The notes under the pieces were generated by a model. That model did no database searches. It was not told where the DNA came from and saw only the letters and a list, made by a program, of their open reading frames with translations. Of a stretch of 64,000 nucleotides of DNA, positions 43,028 to 51,297 are shown piece after piece (position 1 is the stretch's first letter; each line of letters starts with the position of its first letter). Origin of the DNA: Flavobacterium collinsii (lineage in GTDB: Bacteria; Bacteroidota; Bacteroidia; Flavobacteriales; Flavobacteriaceae). The position numbers and the translations under genes are program-made. The DNA lies in assembly GCF_902804485.1 (NCBI RefSeq), contig NZ_CADCST010000113.1, positions 1 to 64,000 of the forward strand, read 5' to 3'.

Positions 43028-43208
43028 GTGTAAGGTGCTCTTATGGATTTCCAATCGGGTCATATTTAAGCGTTCTCATATTACCTGTAGAAAAAAGGGC
43101 CTGAAAAGCAATTTTTAAAGATTAGGATTTAGAGACGGGAAAAATTTGTCTTTTATGTTAGTTTGAGTTTTTAATAGAGAATGGTTGTGTTATTTCATGA
43201 CTGGACAG

Positions 43209-43249
43209 GAAATAAAAAAAGGCCAGATAAATAAATATCTGACCTTTTG
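43209..43249 (-). terminator. Terminator of the single tRNA-Lys unit
   Basis: On the minus strand GGTCAGATA pairs with TATCTGGCC-type sequence over about 10 bp and is followed by a run of seven T. It starts 1 nt after the tRNA 3' end. Confidence 0.75.
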
Positions 43250-43322
43250 TGACCCGACTGGGGCTCGAACCCAGGACCCCATCATTAAAAGTGATGTGCT
43301 CTACCAACTGAGCTATCGAGTC
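43250..43322 (-). tRNA. tRNA-Lys(UUU)
   Basis: A 73-nt cloverleaf on the minus strand: acceptor GACTCGA pairs with TCGGGTC, the D-arm has AGCTCAGTTGGTAGAGC, the anticodon loop is CTTTTAA (anticodon TTT) and the T-arm has GGTTCGAGCCC. The 3' CCA is not encoded. It has its own promoter at 43347-43378. Identical in sequence to the copies at 43605 and 43716. Confidence 0.97.
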
Positions 43323-43332
43323 ATATTCTTTC

Positions 43333-43361
43333 CTTGAACGCGGGTGCAAATATAAGAAGTT
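43333..43361 (-). repeat. Copy 1 of the tRNA-Lys leader/promoter duplication
   Basis: These 29 bp are identical to 43799-43827 and cover the -7 element and the transcribed leader. With the adjacent identical tRNA-Lys they form a duplicated promoter-tRNA unit of roughly 130 bp. Confidence 0.85.
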
Positions 43362-43378
43362 ATTTTTGATATATCCAA
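43347..43378 (-). promoter_or_regulatory. Promoter of the single tRNA-Lys gene
   Basis: On the minus strand TTG (43378-43376), a 21-nt spacer and TATATTTG (43354-43347) exactly follow the TTG-N21-TAnnTTTG layout. The leader then starts CACCCGCGTTCAAG. Confidence 0.8.
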
Positions 43379-43439
43379 CCTTCTTTTAAGTTAAATTTAA
43401 GTAAAGAATTAATACGTTGAAATGGAGGGTGTAAGCAAA

Positions 43440-43480
43440 AAAAAAGGTAAAGTACGTTTTGCGTATTTTACCTTTTTTAG
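43440..43480 (-). terminator. Terminator after tRNA-Leu
   Basis: GGTAAAATACG pairs with CGTACTTTACC (one mismatch in 11) around CAAAA, followed by nine T on the minus strand, immediately after the tRNA 3' end. Confidence 0.85.
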
Positions 43481-43563
43481 TGACCACGGTGGGATTTGAA
43501 CCCACACGCCCTTACGAGCACCACCCCCTCAAGATGGCAAGTCTACCGTTTCTCCACGTGGCC
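43481..43563 (-). tRNA. tRNA-Leu(GAG)
   Basis: An 83-nt class II tRNA: acceptor GGCCACG pairs with CGTGGTC, the anticodon stem CCATC/GGTGG encloses TTGAGGG (anticodon GAG), and a long variable arm (TGCTCGTAAGGGCG) precedes the T-arm GGGTTCAAATCCC. No promoter is visible directly upstream, so it is probably read from the double tRNA-Lys unit through a hairpin. Confidence 0.96.
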
Positions 43564-43573
43564 AAAAATTAAA

Positions 43574-43604
43574 AAAGGTCAAGTAAATTAATACTCGACC
43601 TTTG
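43574..43604 (-). terminator. Terminator-like hairpin between tRNA-Lys and tRNA-Leu
   Basis: On the minus strand GGTCGAGTA pairs with TACTTGACC (one wobble) and a run of six T follows. It lies inside the apparent tRNA operon, so it may attenuate tRNA-Leu expression or serve in processing. Confidence 0.65.
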
Positions 43605-43677
43605 TGACCCGACTGGGGCTCGAACCCAGGACCCCATCATTAAAAGTGATGTGCTCTACCAACTGAGCTATCGAGTC
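43605..43677 (-). tRNA. tRNA-Lys(UUU), middle copy
   Basis: Same 73-nt sequence as the other two copies, with anticodon TTT. It follows the upstream tRNA-Lys by 38 nt with no promoter of its own, so both come from one transcript. Confidence 0.97.
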
Positions 43678-43715
43678 AATGCTATCAAGAAACTTATATT
43701 GTGAATCACAGTTTG

Positions 43716-43788
43716 TGACCCGACTGGGGCTCGAACCCAGGACCCCATCATTAAAAGTGATGTGCTCTACCAACTGAGCTATCGAGTC
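43716..43788 (-). tRNA. tRNA-Lys(UUU), promoter-proximal copy
   Basis: Same 73-nt cloverleaf, anticodon TTT, no encoded CCA. It is the first gene after the promoter at 43813-43844 and is followed by another tRNA-Lys, a hairpin and tRNA-Leu. Confidence 0.97.
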
Positions 43789-43798
43789 ATATTCGCTT

Positions 43799-43827
43799 CT
43801 TGAACGCGGGTGCAAATATAAGAAGTT
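43799..43827 (-). repeat. Copy 2 of the tRNA-Lys leader/promoter duplication
   Basis: Identical over 29 bp to 43333-43361; the flanking tRNA-Lys is also identical. Confidence 0.85.
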
Positions 43828-43844
43828 TTTTTTATTATTTCCAA
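43813..43844 (-). promoter_or_regulatory. Promoter of the tRNA-Lys / tRNA-Lys / tRNA-Leu unit
   Basis: TTG (43844-43842), a 21-nt spacer and TATATTTG (43820-43813) on the minus strand. The spacer sequence upstream of CTTCT differs from copy 1 while its length is preserved. Confidence 0.8.
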
Positions 43845-43915
43845 GCTTATTTATTATAAATTTGTCTTTTTTTAATCAAAATTTACAACCTCTTAGTTTA
43901 TAAGGTATTATTAAA

Positions 43916-44434
43916 ATGAAAAAAATCATATTGTTAGGATATATGGGTTGCGGGAAGTCAACGATTGCCCAAAATATGTCGAAAATTACAAATATTCCGT
44001 TTCTGGATTTAGACAAATGTATCGAAAATAGAGTCAATTTATCAATAAATGAGATTTTCGAGCAGCATGGAGAGATCTATTTTAGAAAATTAGAGCACGA
44101 AATGTTTGTAGAATTGCTCCAATCTTCAGAGAATAGTATAATTGGTTTAGGTGGAGGGACACCGTGTTATGCCAATAATCATGAATTGTTAAAAGGAGAG
44201 GGTGTTGTTTCGATATATTTAAAGGCTTCGATAGAAACTTTATATGGAAGATTGATTCATAATAAAAGCAAACGACCGTTAATCGCTGATATGAATGAAG
44301 AGGAAATGAAAGAATTTATCGCGAAACATTTATTCGACAGAAGCTTTTATTATAACCATGCGCAATATAAAGTTACGGTTGATGATAAAACTGTCGAAGA
44401 AACGGTTCAGGATATTTTAGCGATTTTAGCTTAA
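43916..44434 (+). CDS. aroK: Shikimate kinase
   Basis: A 172-residue NMP-kinase-like enzyme: P-loop GYMGCGKSTIAQNM (residues 8-21), shikimate-binding LDLDKCIENR, the LGGGTPC loop and the lid with KRPLIAD. It phosphorylates shikimate at the 3-OH in aromatic amino-acid synthesis. Its 3' end overlaps the convergent phosphoribosyltransferase gene by 9 nt. Confidence 0.94.
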   Translation: MKKIILLGYMGCGKSTIAQNMSKITNIPFLDLDKCIENRVNLSINEIFEQHGEIYFRKLEHEMFVELLQSSENSIIGLGGGTPCYANNHELLKGEGVVSIYLKASIETLYGRLIHNKSKRPLIADMNEEEMKEFIAKHLFDRSFYYNHAQYKVTVDDKTVEETVQDILAILA

Positions 44435-44926
44435 GAAAGCATAGTTGTCGCCGTTTTCATCAAAAACGACCTGTACATGTTCTAATAAAGAAGTAGACAA
44501 GGAAATTCCTTTAAAATCGGCTTTTACAGGATACTTTTTGTGATTTCTGTCTACCAGTACTGCTGTTTTGAATTTCTTAAGTGGAACATCTAAGAAATGA
44601 CGAACAGCATATATTAATGTAGTACCTGAATTTAAGACGTCATCAACCAATACCAGGCCTTTGTTCTCGTACTCTTCTTTAGCTAATGATGTAGTGATAG
44701 GGAACTGTGGGTTTTGTTTGTTGACTTTAACTTCGCAAAGCGAAACTTTAAGCGTTGAAATACTGGCTAGGGCCGAAGCGAGCTTTTGAGCAAAAACAGA
44801 ACCGTTTGAAGCTATTCCGGCAATTACAACTTCGTCTTCATCCACAAAAGTTTCATATATCTGATAAGCGATACGTTTTATTTTGTGTTCGATTTCCTGA
44901 TTGGTTAAGATGATGTTTTTGCTCAT
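44426..44926 (-). CDS. PyrR-like phosphoribosyltransferase
   Basis: A 166-residue type I phosphoribosyltransferase. The PRPP-binding loop is GLVLVDDVLNSGTTLIYAV (about residues 90-108), and the N-terminal ILTNQEIEHKIKRIAYQIYE resembles PyrR/uracil or hypoxanthine phosphoribosyltransferases. The true base specificity is not clear from sequence; flavobacterial genomes often call it a phosphoribosyltransferase. Convergent with aroK. Confidence 0.85.
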   Translation of the reverse strand: MSKNIILTNQEIEHKIKRIAYQIYETFVDEDEVVIAGIASNGSVFAQKLASALASISTLKVSLCEVKVNKQNPQFPITTSLAKEEYENKGLVLVDDVLNSGTTLIYAVRHFLDVPLKKFKTAVLVDRNHKKYPVKADFKGISLSTSLLEHVQVVFDENGDNYAFLS

Positions 44927-44939
44927 GATTTAATTTTTT

Positions 44940-45135
44940 GCTAATATAACTAAATTTAAATTTCAATATAAAAAACTCAAATTCCAATTTTGATAATGGA
45001 ATTTTTAATTTTTTAAATCCCGAATTCCAATGTTGGGGAAGGGATTTTGAAATCATAGTGTTGAGGTTTGATTTTTAGGATTTTACCTGTTTAAAGTTTT
45101 TACAGACATAAATTTTGGAATTTGAATTTTAGAAA
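44940..45135. repeat. AT-rich spacer with AATTCCAA / TTGGAATTTG repeats
   Basis: Several AATTCCAA-type units and reverse-complement TTTTGGAATTTGAA units occur between the phosphoribosyltransferase and S4-protein genes. They resemble the inverted repeat at 10188-10317. No coding frame is supported. Confidence 0.5.
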
Positions 45136-45142
45136 TTTGAAT

Positions 45143-45532
45143 TTAAACTTCTTCTTCCTCGTCAAAAATCTCATTGCCGTATTCATCAATATCCCGACGG
45201 TCTTTTTTGGTAGGTCTTCCGGTTCCGCTTTTGCGATAATGCTCTTTGGATAGTTTTAGCAATTCCAGGTGTGCATAAGCTTCAGGGGGAGTTTCGTTTT
45301 TTCGGTAGATGTCAACCAGTTTTGCTCCTACACGGCTTTCAGGAATGTCGAGTACGGTTATAATTTGTGTGATCTGATCTTTTCTAAAGGTAATTCTGTC
45401 AGTAGGAAAAACCTCTTTGGATGGCTTTGCAACTTGTCCATTTACAGTGATATGGTTTTTTTTGCAGGCTTCCGTAACCATGTTTCGGGTCTTATAATAT
45501 CGCACGCACCAGAGGTATTTGTCTATTCTCAT
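45143..45532 (-). CDS. S4-domain RNA-binding protein (Hsp15/HslR-like)
   Basis: A 129-residue protein from the ATG at 45532. The S4 domain covers MRIDKYLWCVRYYKTRNMVTEACKKNHITVNGQVAKPSKEV (residues 1-41), and the basic/acidic tail ends GRPTKKDRRDIDEYGNEIFDEEEEV. Hsp15 of E. coli rescues stalled 50S subunits; the role here is inferred. An upstream longer frame is not favoured because the domain starts at this ATG. Confidence 0.9.
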   Translation of the reverse strand: MRIDKYLWCVRYYKTRNMVTEACKKNHITVNGQVAKPSKEVFPTDRITFRKDQITQIITVLDIPESRVGAKLVDIYRKNETPPEAYAHLELLKLSKEHYRKSGTGRPTKKDRRDIDEYGNEIFDEEEEV

Positions 45533-45611
45533 AATTTTTCTAAAATCAAAGTTAAAATCTTTACAAAAATAAATCAATATTGTATCTTGCGCACCTAAAA
45601 AATTAACAATA

Positions 45612-46802
45612 ATGAATAAATTTAAATATTATTTTATTTTATTGCTTGCGGGTGTTTCGTTGGTTTCTTGTAGTAAAAAAGATGATGATGAGGTGGTGAC
45701 TGTGCCATTAAGAGATTATGCTGCGCAATATAAAGCTGATAATGATTCTATTGAGAAATATTTAAAGACAAATTATATAACTGTTATCAATAGCCCGGGA
45801 ACTCCTCAAGATCAGGATGTGGTGATTAAAAAAATAGTCGCAGGTGATGGAAATGTTTCTATTTGGGATCAAAAGACATATCTTTTAGAGACAAGAAACG
45901 TATATAGTAATGATGTCAACTATAAAGTTTATTATTTAACTTTAAGAAAAGGAACTGGTAGTGCTCCCACCAATACGGATAAAATTGTATGTTCTTATAC
46001 TGGGACTTTGTTGAATAATACGTTGTTTGATACTTCGAATAATTTCCCGAAATATTTTAATTTGTTTCCATATGCAGTTGAGAGAACTGTAATTGAAGGG
46101 TGGTCGGAGATTTTTCCGAAGTTTAAGACCGGTACCTCAAGCACGGATAATAATGGGGTTATTACTTATAGTGGTTATGGCGCAGGGGTTATGTTTTTGC
46201 CGTCAGGATTAGGGTATTTTGGAAGTCCTCCAGATAATAGTGTTCCGGCTTATTCTCCCTTAGTGTTTAGTTTTAAGCTTTTCGATCTTCAAAGAATGGA
46301 TAATGAGTATACTCTTTCTTCAACGGGTCTGGTTTTTGTAGGAGACGGGGTTCCGGATTATCTGGAAGATCTTAATGGAGATGGTTACTTGTATGATTAT
46401 AGCCTGAATAAGACTAAGTATCCCAATCCGCCAAAAAATGATAAAGTGTATGATACCGATGGTGACGGGATTTCTGATTTTCTTGACTTTGATGATGATG
46501 GAGATGGTTTTTCAACCCGATTTGAAATTACAAAGCCTGCAGGAGAAATTGGTATTGTAAATGGTATTAATTATGGTGTAAGTAAATATTACCCTTGGGA
46601 GCCGGTTGTAGATAATCCATTAACTCCTAATGTAGATGAAACTGAACCAAGGGGTATTCCGAGAAGGCCAACGGGAGTGCTTGCAGATCCTACTAAGCCA
46701 GAATCGTATACGAATTCGAGAAAATACATAGATGCAGATTATACAGCACCAGGTAGAAAAAGAATTCATTTGGATAATACCTTTCCTTATAAGCAGAATT
46801 AA
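45612..46802 (+). CDS. FKBP-type peptidyl-prolyl isomerase-like lipoprotein with Ca-binding repeats
   Basis: A 396-residue lipoprotein (lipobox LVSC, Cys20, then SKKDDDE). The region of about residues 110-225 resembles an FKBP domain (VYYLTLRKGTGSAPTNTDKIVCSYTGTLL ... VIEGWSEIFPKFKTG ... FLPSGLGYFGSPP). It is followed by Asp-rich loops of EF-hand/thrombospondin-3 style: DLNGDGYLYD, DTDGDGISDFLDFDDDGDGF. It should be a surface or periplasmic folding factor. A strong terminator follows. Confidence 0.82.
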   Translation: MNKFKYYFILLLAGVSLVSCSKKDDDEVVTVPLRDYAAQYKADNDSIEKYLKTNYITVINSPGTPQDQDVVIKKIVAGDGNVSIWDQKTYLLETRNVYSNDVNYKVYYLTLRKGTGSAPTNTDKIVCSYTGTLLNNTLFDTSNNFPKYFNLFPYAVERTVIEGWSEIFPKFKTGTSSTDNNGVITYSGYGAGVMFLPSGLGYFGSPPDNSVPAYSPLVFSFKLFDLQRMDNEYTLSSTGLVFVGDGVPDYLEDLNGDGYLYDYSLNKTKYPNPPKNDKVYDTDGDGISDFLDFDDDGDGFSTRFEITKPAGEIGIVNGINYGVSKYYPWEPVVDNPLTPNVDETEPRGIPRRPTGVLADPTKPESYTNSRKYIDADYTAPGRKRIHLDNTFPYKQN

Positions 46803-46828
46803 ATTTTAATTTATAGCAAATTTTTAAG

Positions 46829-46857
46829 ACCTCGAAAGTGATTTCGAGGTTTTTTTA
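46829..46857 (+). terminator. Intrinsic terminator
   Basis: ACCTCGAAA pairs with TTTCGAGGT around a 4-nt loop and is followed by seven T. The same CCTCGAAA stem recurs in the terminator at 48031-48066. Confidence 0.85.
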
Positions 46858-47054
46858 TGGTTAATGCCTAACGAATTGTTTAAAATCTAAGAATAGTATT
46901 GTGTTAAAGTTTGAAAAAGCACTTTGGTTTAATCGTCTCTTTGCAAGTGTTTTAAGTGGGTTTTTTCTGATTATTTAAAAATACTCTCGCATTTATGTAA
47001 TTATAGTCTTATTTTATTATGTATTATTGTAGGATAATATTTAAATATAATGAG

Positions 47055-48008
47055 ATGAAAAAATTATTTGCATTGTTTTTAGTGGCGACGGCTTTGTCGT
47101 GTGGTAGTGAGGATCAGGAAAATCAGAATGTTGCTCAGTCTGCAGTAAGCTCTGAGTCGGTTTTAGATGGTAAAATGTTATCATTTAAAGATGAGGAATC
47201 TTTTGTAAAAGAGTATTCGGATTTAGCAATCTTAAGTAAAGATCAGCTTCAAAAGTGGATTTCTGATAAAAAAGTAACTGCATTGTTGAATACTTCAAAT
47301 GATTCAGTGGTGATGCAGGAAGATATTATATCAAAATCTAGATTGATTTATTCAGATGCATTAAAATCAATTTTAAATGCAGAATCAAAAGTGAAGATAG
47401 GAAATAAAATGTTATGGCTTAACGAGCGTAGTTTTTATTTATTATCAGAAAATGAAGTTAATAAAACTCCAGAAGAACTTTTTAGTCTTAAAGATAAATT
47501 GGAGGTGTACGGGCAGTTGTTGGGTATGGCAGATACTGCTGGAAAAAGAACAGGGAGAGGGATTATGCCAAATGAGAACTTGGTAAAAACATTTGTCAGT
47601 GAAGAAGTTAATGTGAATGGTACAAGGCATAGAAATGTTGTTGAAATATTTAATGAAACCATTTATTTTAGTGGTACTAATTCTGTTCAGACGAGCAAAA
47701 TGTATTTGCGAACTACGATGCAATACAGATCTTGCTCTACTTGGAGATGTAGTTGGAAAGAGAATATGTATCCACGAACTTTGACGACAGTTGGTTTTCA
47801 TTGTTCAGTTTGTGATATCGGACATTCTTTTTGGTCTAATAGGTTAAGTCTTCCCGCTGCAACGGTATCAGGTTCTCAGATGTATCTGTTAGCAGAGTGG
47901 AGATTTATAGCTCCTGTTGCTAATCCGCATATAAATTATGCTATTTCTGGTACATTTATTTGTACGGTGGTAGGGCATGCAATGCCTGTTAATGTATCCT
48001 GGTATTAA
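47055..48008 (+). CDS. Hypothetical lipoprotein
   Basis: A 317-residue lipoprotein from the ATG at 47055 (lipobox TALSC, Cys16, then GSEDQEN). The middle is helical with SFKDEESFVKEYSDLAIL and VKIGNKMLWLNERSFYLLS. The C-terminus (about 225-317) is rich in aromatic and cysteine residues: YRSCSTWRCSWKEN and FHCSVCDIGHSFW. I do not recognise a family; paired cysteines suggest disulphides in an extracellular domain. Monocistronic, ending at a bidirectional terminator. Confidence 0.7.
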   Translation: MKKLFALFLVATALSCGSEDQENQNVAQSAVSSESVLDGKMLSFKDEESFVKEYSDLAILSKDQLQKWISDKKVTALLNTSNDSVVMQEDIISKSRLIYSDALKSILNAESKVKIGNKMLWLNERSFYLLSENEVNKTPEELFSLKDKLEVYGQLLGMADTAGKRTGRGIMPNENLVKTFVSEEVNVNGTRHRNVVEIFNETIYFSGTNSVQTSKMYLRTTMQYRSCSTWRCSWKENMYPRTLTTVGFHCSVCDIGHSFWSNRLSLPAATVSGSQMYLLAEWRFIAPVANPHINYAISGTFICTVVGHAMPVNVSWY

Positions 48009-48030
48009 TGATTTGACAATCAGTTGTGAA

Positions 48031-48066
48031 AAAAAACCTCGAAAAGTAATTTTCGAGGTTTTTTTA
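48031..48066. terminator. Bidirectional intrinsic terminator
   Basis: AACCTCGAAAA pairs with TTTTCGAGGTT (11 bp, 4-nt loop), with A-runs before and T-runs after. It separates the hypothetical lipoprotein gene from the convergent transketolase gene. Confidence 0.88.
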
Positions 48067-48087
48067 TAAAGTAAGAAAATGAAATAA

Positions 48088-49041
48088 TTATTTTCTTTTG
48101 ATAACTCTTTCTACAGCTTCAACAATCGCTTGGTTGTTTAATTTGTATTTTTCCATTAGTTGTTCTGGAGTTCCAGATTCACCAAAACTATCGTTAACAG
48201 CTACAAATTCTTGCGGTGCAGGATTATTTAAAGCTAATACTCTTGAAACACTTTCTCCAAGACCTCCGAGAATGTTGTGTTCTTCTGCAGTTACCACACA
48301 TTTTGTTTTAGCCAATGATTTTAGAATGGCTTCTTCGTCAAGAGGTTTAATAGTGTGGATGTTTATTACTTCAGCAGAAATTCCTTTTGCTTCAAGAGCT
48401 TCAGCAGCGATAAGAGCTTCCCAAACTAAGTGTCCTGTTGCAACAATGGTTACATCAGTTCCTTCGTTTAATAAAATTGCTTTTCCAATTACGAAAGGCT
48501 CATCAGCAGGTGTAAAGTTAGGTACAACCGGACGACCGAAACGCAAGTAAGCTGGGCCATGGTGATCTGCCAATGCTAAAGTAGCTGCTTTAGTTTGATT
48601 GTAATCGCAAGTATTGATTACAGTCATTCCTGGTAACATTTTCATTAATCCAATATCTTCAAGGATTTGGTGTGTTGCTCCGTCTTCACCTAGTGTTAAA
48701 CCAGCGTGAGAAGCACAAATTTTTACATTTTTATCAGAATAAGCAACTGACTGACGAATTTGATCGTAAACTCTTCCTGTAGAGAAGTTAGCGAAAGTTC
48801 CTGTGAAAGGAATTTTTCCTCCAATGGTTAAACCTGCAGCAATACCAATCATATTTGCTTCAGCGATACCAATTTGAAAAAAACGCTCTGGGTGATTTTT
48901 TTTGAAATCATCAAATTTTAATGATCCAATTAAGTCAGCACATAATGCTACAACTTTTTCGTTTTTTTGACCTAGTTCAGTCATTCCCGCTCCAAAACCC
49001 GAGCGAGTATCTTTACTTCCTGTATTTTCGTATTTTTTCAT
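48088..49041 (-). CDS. Transketolase, C-terminal subunit
   Basis: A 317-residue protein carrying the pyrimidine-binding and C-terminal domains: NEKVVALCADLIGS, FFQIGIAEANMIGIAAGLTIGGKIPFTGTFANFS (with the catalytic Glu), SHAGLTLGEDGATHQ and the C-terminal HNILGGLGESVSRVL. With the product of the next gene it makes a two-chain transketolase in the pentose phosphate pathway. The gap to the partner is 75 bp and contains short GCAATAGGC-type repeats. Confidence 0.92.
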   Translation of the reverse strand: MKKYENTGSKDTRSGFGAGMTELGQKNEKVVALCADLIGSLKFDDFKKNHPERFFQIGIAEANMIGIAAGLTIGGKIPFTGTFANFSTGRVYDQIRQSVAYSDKNVKICASHAGLTLGEDGATHQILEDIGLMKMLPGMTVINTCDYNQTKAATLALADHHGPAYLRFGRPVVPNFTPADEPFVIGKAILLNEGTDVTIVATGHLVWEALIAAEALEAKGISAEVINIHTIKPLDEEAILKSLAKTKCVVTAEEHNILGGLGESVSRVLALNNPAPQEFVAVNDSFGESGTPEQLMEKYKLNNQAIVEAVERVIKRK

Positions 49042-49116
49042 TTTTGTTTTTTTGCTGTACGCAATAGGCTGTAGGCAATAGGCATAAAGCTTACTGCTTA
49101 AGGCTTAAAGCTGTTT

Positions 49117-49965
49117 TTAATAGTCTGCTAAAGTTGATGTGTTTTGAGCCAGAGCACTTGCCAACTGATCGTTGTTTGGTGCTTTACCATGCCATGCATG
49201 TGTGTGCATCATAAAATCAACTCCATTCCCCATTTCTGTATATAACAAAATACAAACCGGTTTTCCTTTTCCTGTTCTTGATTTAGCATCGTTTAAACCT
49301 GCAATGATAGCATCGATATTGTTTCCTTCTTTAATTTCAAGAACGTCCCAGTCAAAAGCTTCAAATTTTGCACGAAGGCTTCCCATTGCCAAAACTTCGT
49401 CAGTTGTTCCGTCAATTTGTTTTCCGTTAACGTCGATAGTTGCAATAAGGTTGTCTACATTTTTAGCAGAAGCATACATGATAGCTTCCCAGTTTTGACC
49501 TTCTTGTAATTCACCATCTCCGTGTAAAGTATAAATCAAATGATTGTCACCATTTAATTTTTTTGCCTGAGCTGCACCAAGAGCTACAGATAAACCTTGT
49601 CCTAATGAACCAGAAGCCATGCGAACTCCAGGTAATCCTTCGTGAGTTGTTGGATGTCCTTGTAAACGTGAGTTTAGTAATCTAAAAGTGGCAAGTTCTG
49701 AAACAGGGAAATAACCGCTACGTGCTAGTACGCTATAAAATACAGGAGAAATATGTCCGTTTGAAAGGAAGAAAATGTCTTCTCCAATTCCGTCCATATC
49801 AAAACCTTCTTTACGCTCCATAATGTTTTGGTACAGTGTTACCAAAAATTCAGTACAACCTAATGAACCACCTGGGTGACCTGAGTTGACAGCATGTACC
49901 ATTCGAAGAATATCTCTTCTTACTTGGATAGTTAAATCGCTTAATTGTTGTGTGTTAGGCTTCAT
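49117..49965 (-). CDS. Transketolase, N-terminal (thiamine diphosphate) subunit
   Basis: A 282-residue protein with the ThDP-binding domain: HAVNSGHPGGSLGCTEFLVTLY, HEGLPGVRMASGSLGQGLSVALG and the diphosphate/Mg motif HGDGELQEGQNWEAIMYASAKNVDNLIATIDVNGKQIDG. The C-terminal HAWHGKAP is conserved. It is first in the operon and separate from the C-terminal subunit, a split arrangement known in many bacteria. Confidence 0.93.
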   Translation of the reverse strand: MKPNTQQLSDLTIQVRRDILRMVHAVNSGHPGGSLGCTEFLVTLYQNIMERKEGFDMDGIGEDIFFLSNGHISPVFYSVLARSGYFPVSELATFRLLNSRLQGHPTTHEGLPGVRMASGSLGQGLSVALGAAQAKKLNGDNHLIYTLHGDGELQEGQNWEAIMYASAKNVDNLIATIDVNGKQIDGTTDEVLAMGSLRAKFEAFDWDVLEIKEGNNIDAIIAGLNDAKSRTGKGKPVCILLYTEMGNGVDFMMHTHAWHGKAPNNDQLASALAQNTSTLADY

Positions 49966-50172
49966 TTTATGTGTAAAAGTTAAACTGGTGCAAAAGTAAT
50001 TTTTATTTTGCGGGGAGACAAATGATTTTCCGGTTTAGTTTGCGCTAATGATGAAATTATCCCACTTTTTTGCGTCAATATGGAGAAAAAATGGGTTGTT
50101 TTGGTTTTGTAAAGACAAAAAAGGCAAGGCCATGATTTCAAAGGGGAATTGGCTAATTGTTAAATTATCTAA

Positions 50173-51033
50173 TTATCTAATTGATCCAATCTCTCGCCAG
50201 GTAACCAATTGAATGTTGTTTTCTTTTAGTTTTTTGCCGCATTCTTCGCTAGTGAAAAAGTCAAAGTCGATTTGGCGCCAGGCCGAACCAAAATTAGGAT
50301 GGTTTACGGTGATGCCCTGCATTTCAAAATTGTCATAGGCGGGATGTAGCAAGAATACATTTAAACCCGGAATAGCATTGTCCAAGGCTTTGGAATACGA
50401 ATTTCTTAATTCCCCTTTTTCAAAATCGTTATAATATCCAAGTAAAAGATTATCGGTTAAAAGCATGTCGTCGAAGTTGTACTCTTCGTTAGATAAGCTA
50501 ATGGATTCAAGAAATTGTTTATTGATAAAAACCGGTAAGTTGTATTGTCTTCCAAGTTCTTTGTAGATTTCTAAAATCTCAGGAGTTACACCAATACTGC
50601 ACATGTGTGAGTCCAAATGGGTAGGTCGTATTCCAAATTGTAATGCTTTTTCGATTTGAGCGGTTAGTTCTTTTTTGATTTCTGATGGTTTTGCATGATT
50701 TTTAAAATCAGCTCTGGATTTATAGAAATGGCCATTTTGATCGGTTAAACTTGAAACTTCTGAAAGCGGAAGAACTGGGCCGAATTTGTAATTCTCCCAT
50801 TCGCAGGTTAATGTGAGATGGACGCCACAATCGTATTGGGGATTGTTTTTGGCAAAATTGGCCATCTCGAAAAACCACGGACAAGGGGTCATGATGCTGT
50901 AGGAATTTACAAAACCATTTTGAAGTGTTTTTATTGTGGCCTGATTTTCGGAATGGGATAAACCGGCATCGTCGGCATGAATGATTAACAGTTTGGTGTT
51001 TTCGGGATATCCAAGTTTTTGCGCTAAATTCAT
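50173..51033 (-). CDS. ChbG/YdjC-family carbohydrate deacetylase
   Basis: A 286-residue polysaccharide-deacetylase-like enzyme. KLLIIHADDAGLSHSEN (residues 13-29) holds the catalytic Asp and metal ligands, and IRPTHLDSHMCS carries the His-x3-His-type motif; CGVHLTLTCEWENY is also typical. ChbG removes acetyl groups from chitooligosaccharides; the substrate here is not certain. No signal peptide, so cytosolic. Stand-alone gene. Confidence 0.88.
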   Translation of the reverse strand: MNLAQKLGYPENTKLLIIHADDAGLSHSENQATIKTLQNGFVNSYSIMTPCPWFFEMANFAKNNPQYDCGVHLTLTCEWENYKFGPVLPLSEVSSLTDQNGHFYKSRADFKNHAKPSEIKKELTAQIEKALQFGIRPTHLDSHMCSIGVTPEILEIYKELGRQYNLPVFINKQFLESISLSNEEYNFDDMLLTDNLLLGYYNDFEKGELRNSYSKALDNAIPGLNVFLLHPAYDNFEMQGITVNHPNFGSAWRQIDFDFFTSEECGKKLKENNIQLVTWREIGSIR

Positions 51034-51269
51034 TGTATTTGTCTTTTTTTATAGAGGAGATTAAGCGGATTTTCTGTTTTATCAAATTTAGATTTTTTTC
51101 ATGATAAATACGCATTATGGTTTCAAGTTTCAGGTTTCTTTCGTATTAAAAATAAAGTTGTCTAAATAATAGGACTGTTTAAAATTCGAACAATCCAGTA
51201 ATCCAACAATGTAAATTATCTAATTTTCTAATTGCCAAATTATCTAATTAGTTTTCTCTGAAATTAGCT

Positions 51270-51277
51270 TATCTTTG
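51270..51277 (+). promoter_or_regulatory. tgt: Promoter -7 element of tgt
   Basis: TATCTTTG, an exact TAnnTTTG match, lies 20 bp before the tgt start codon. No TTG sits at the expected distance upstream. Confidence 0.55.
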
Positions 51278-51297
51278 CCGACTGAAAAAAGAAACAG

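Larger units (their letters stand above)
42941..43249. other. Gene-free spacer between dioxygenase and tRNA cluster
   Basis: The 309 bp hold two hairpins (annotated separately at 42963 and 43209) and otherwise no supported gene or RNA. Confidence 0.5.

Noticed and set aside
43158..43815. Short minus-strand frames of 63 and 75 codons across the tRNA cluster
   Set aside because: They are translations of tRNA-Lys sequence (repeated DSIAQLVEHITFNDGVLGSS), not proteins.
48098..48550. 150-codon frame opposite the transketolase C-terminal gene
   Set aside because: It is a shadow of a well-supported conserved gene on the other strand and has no recognisable motif.
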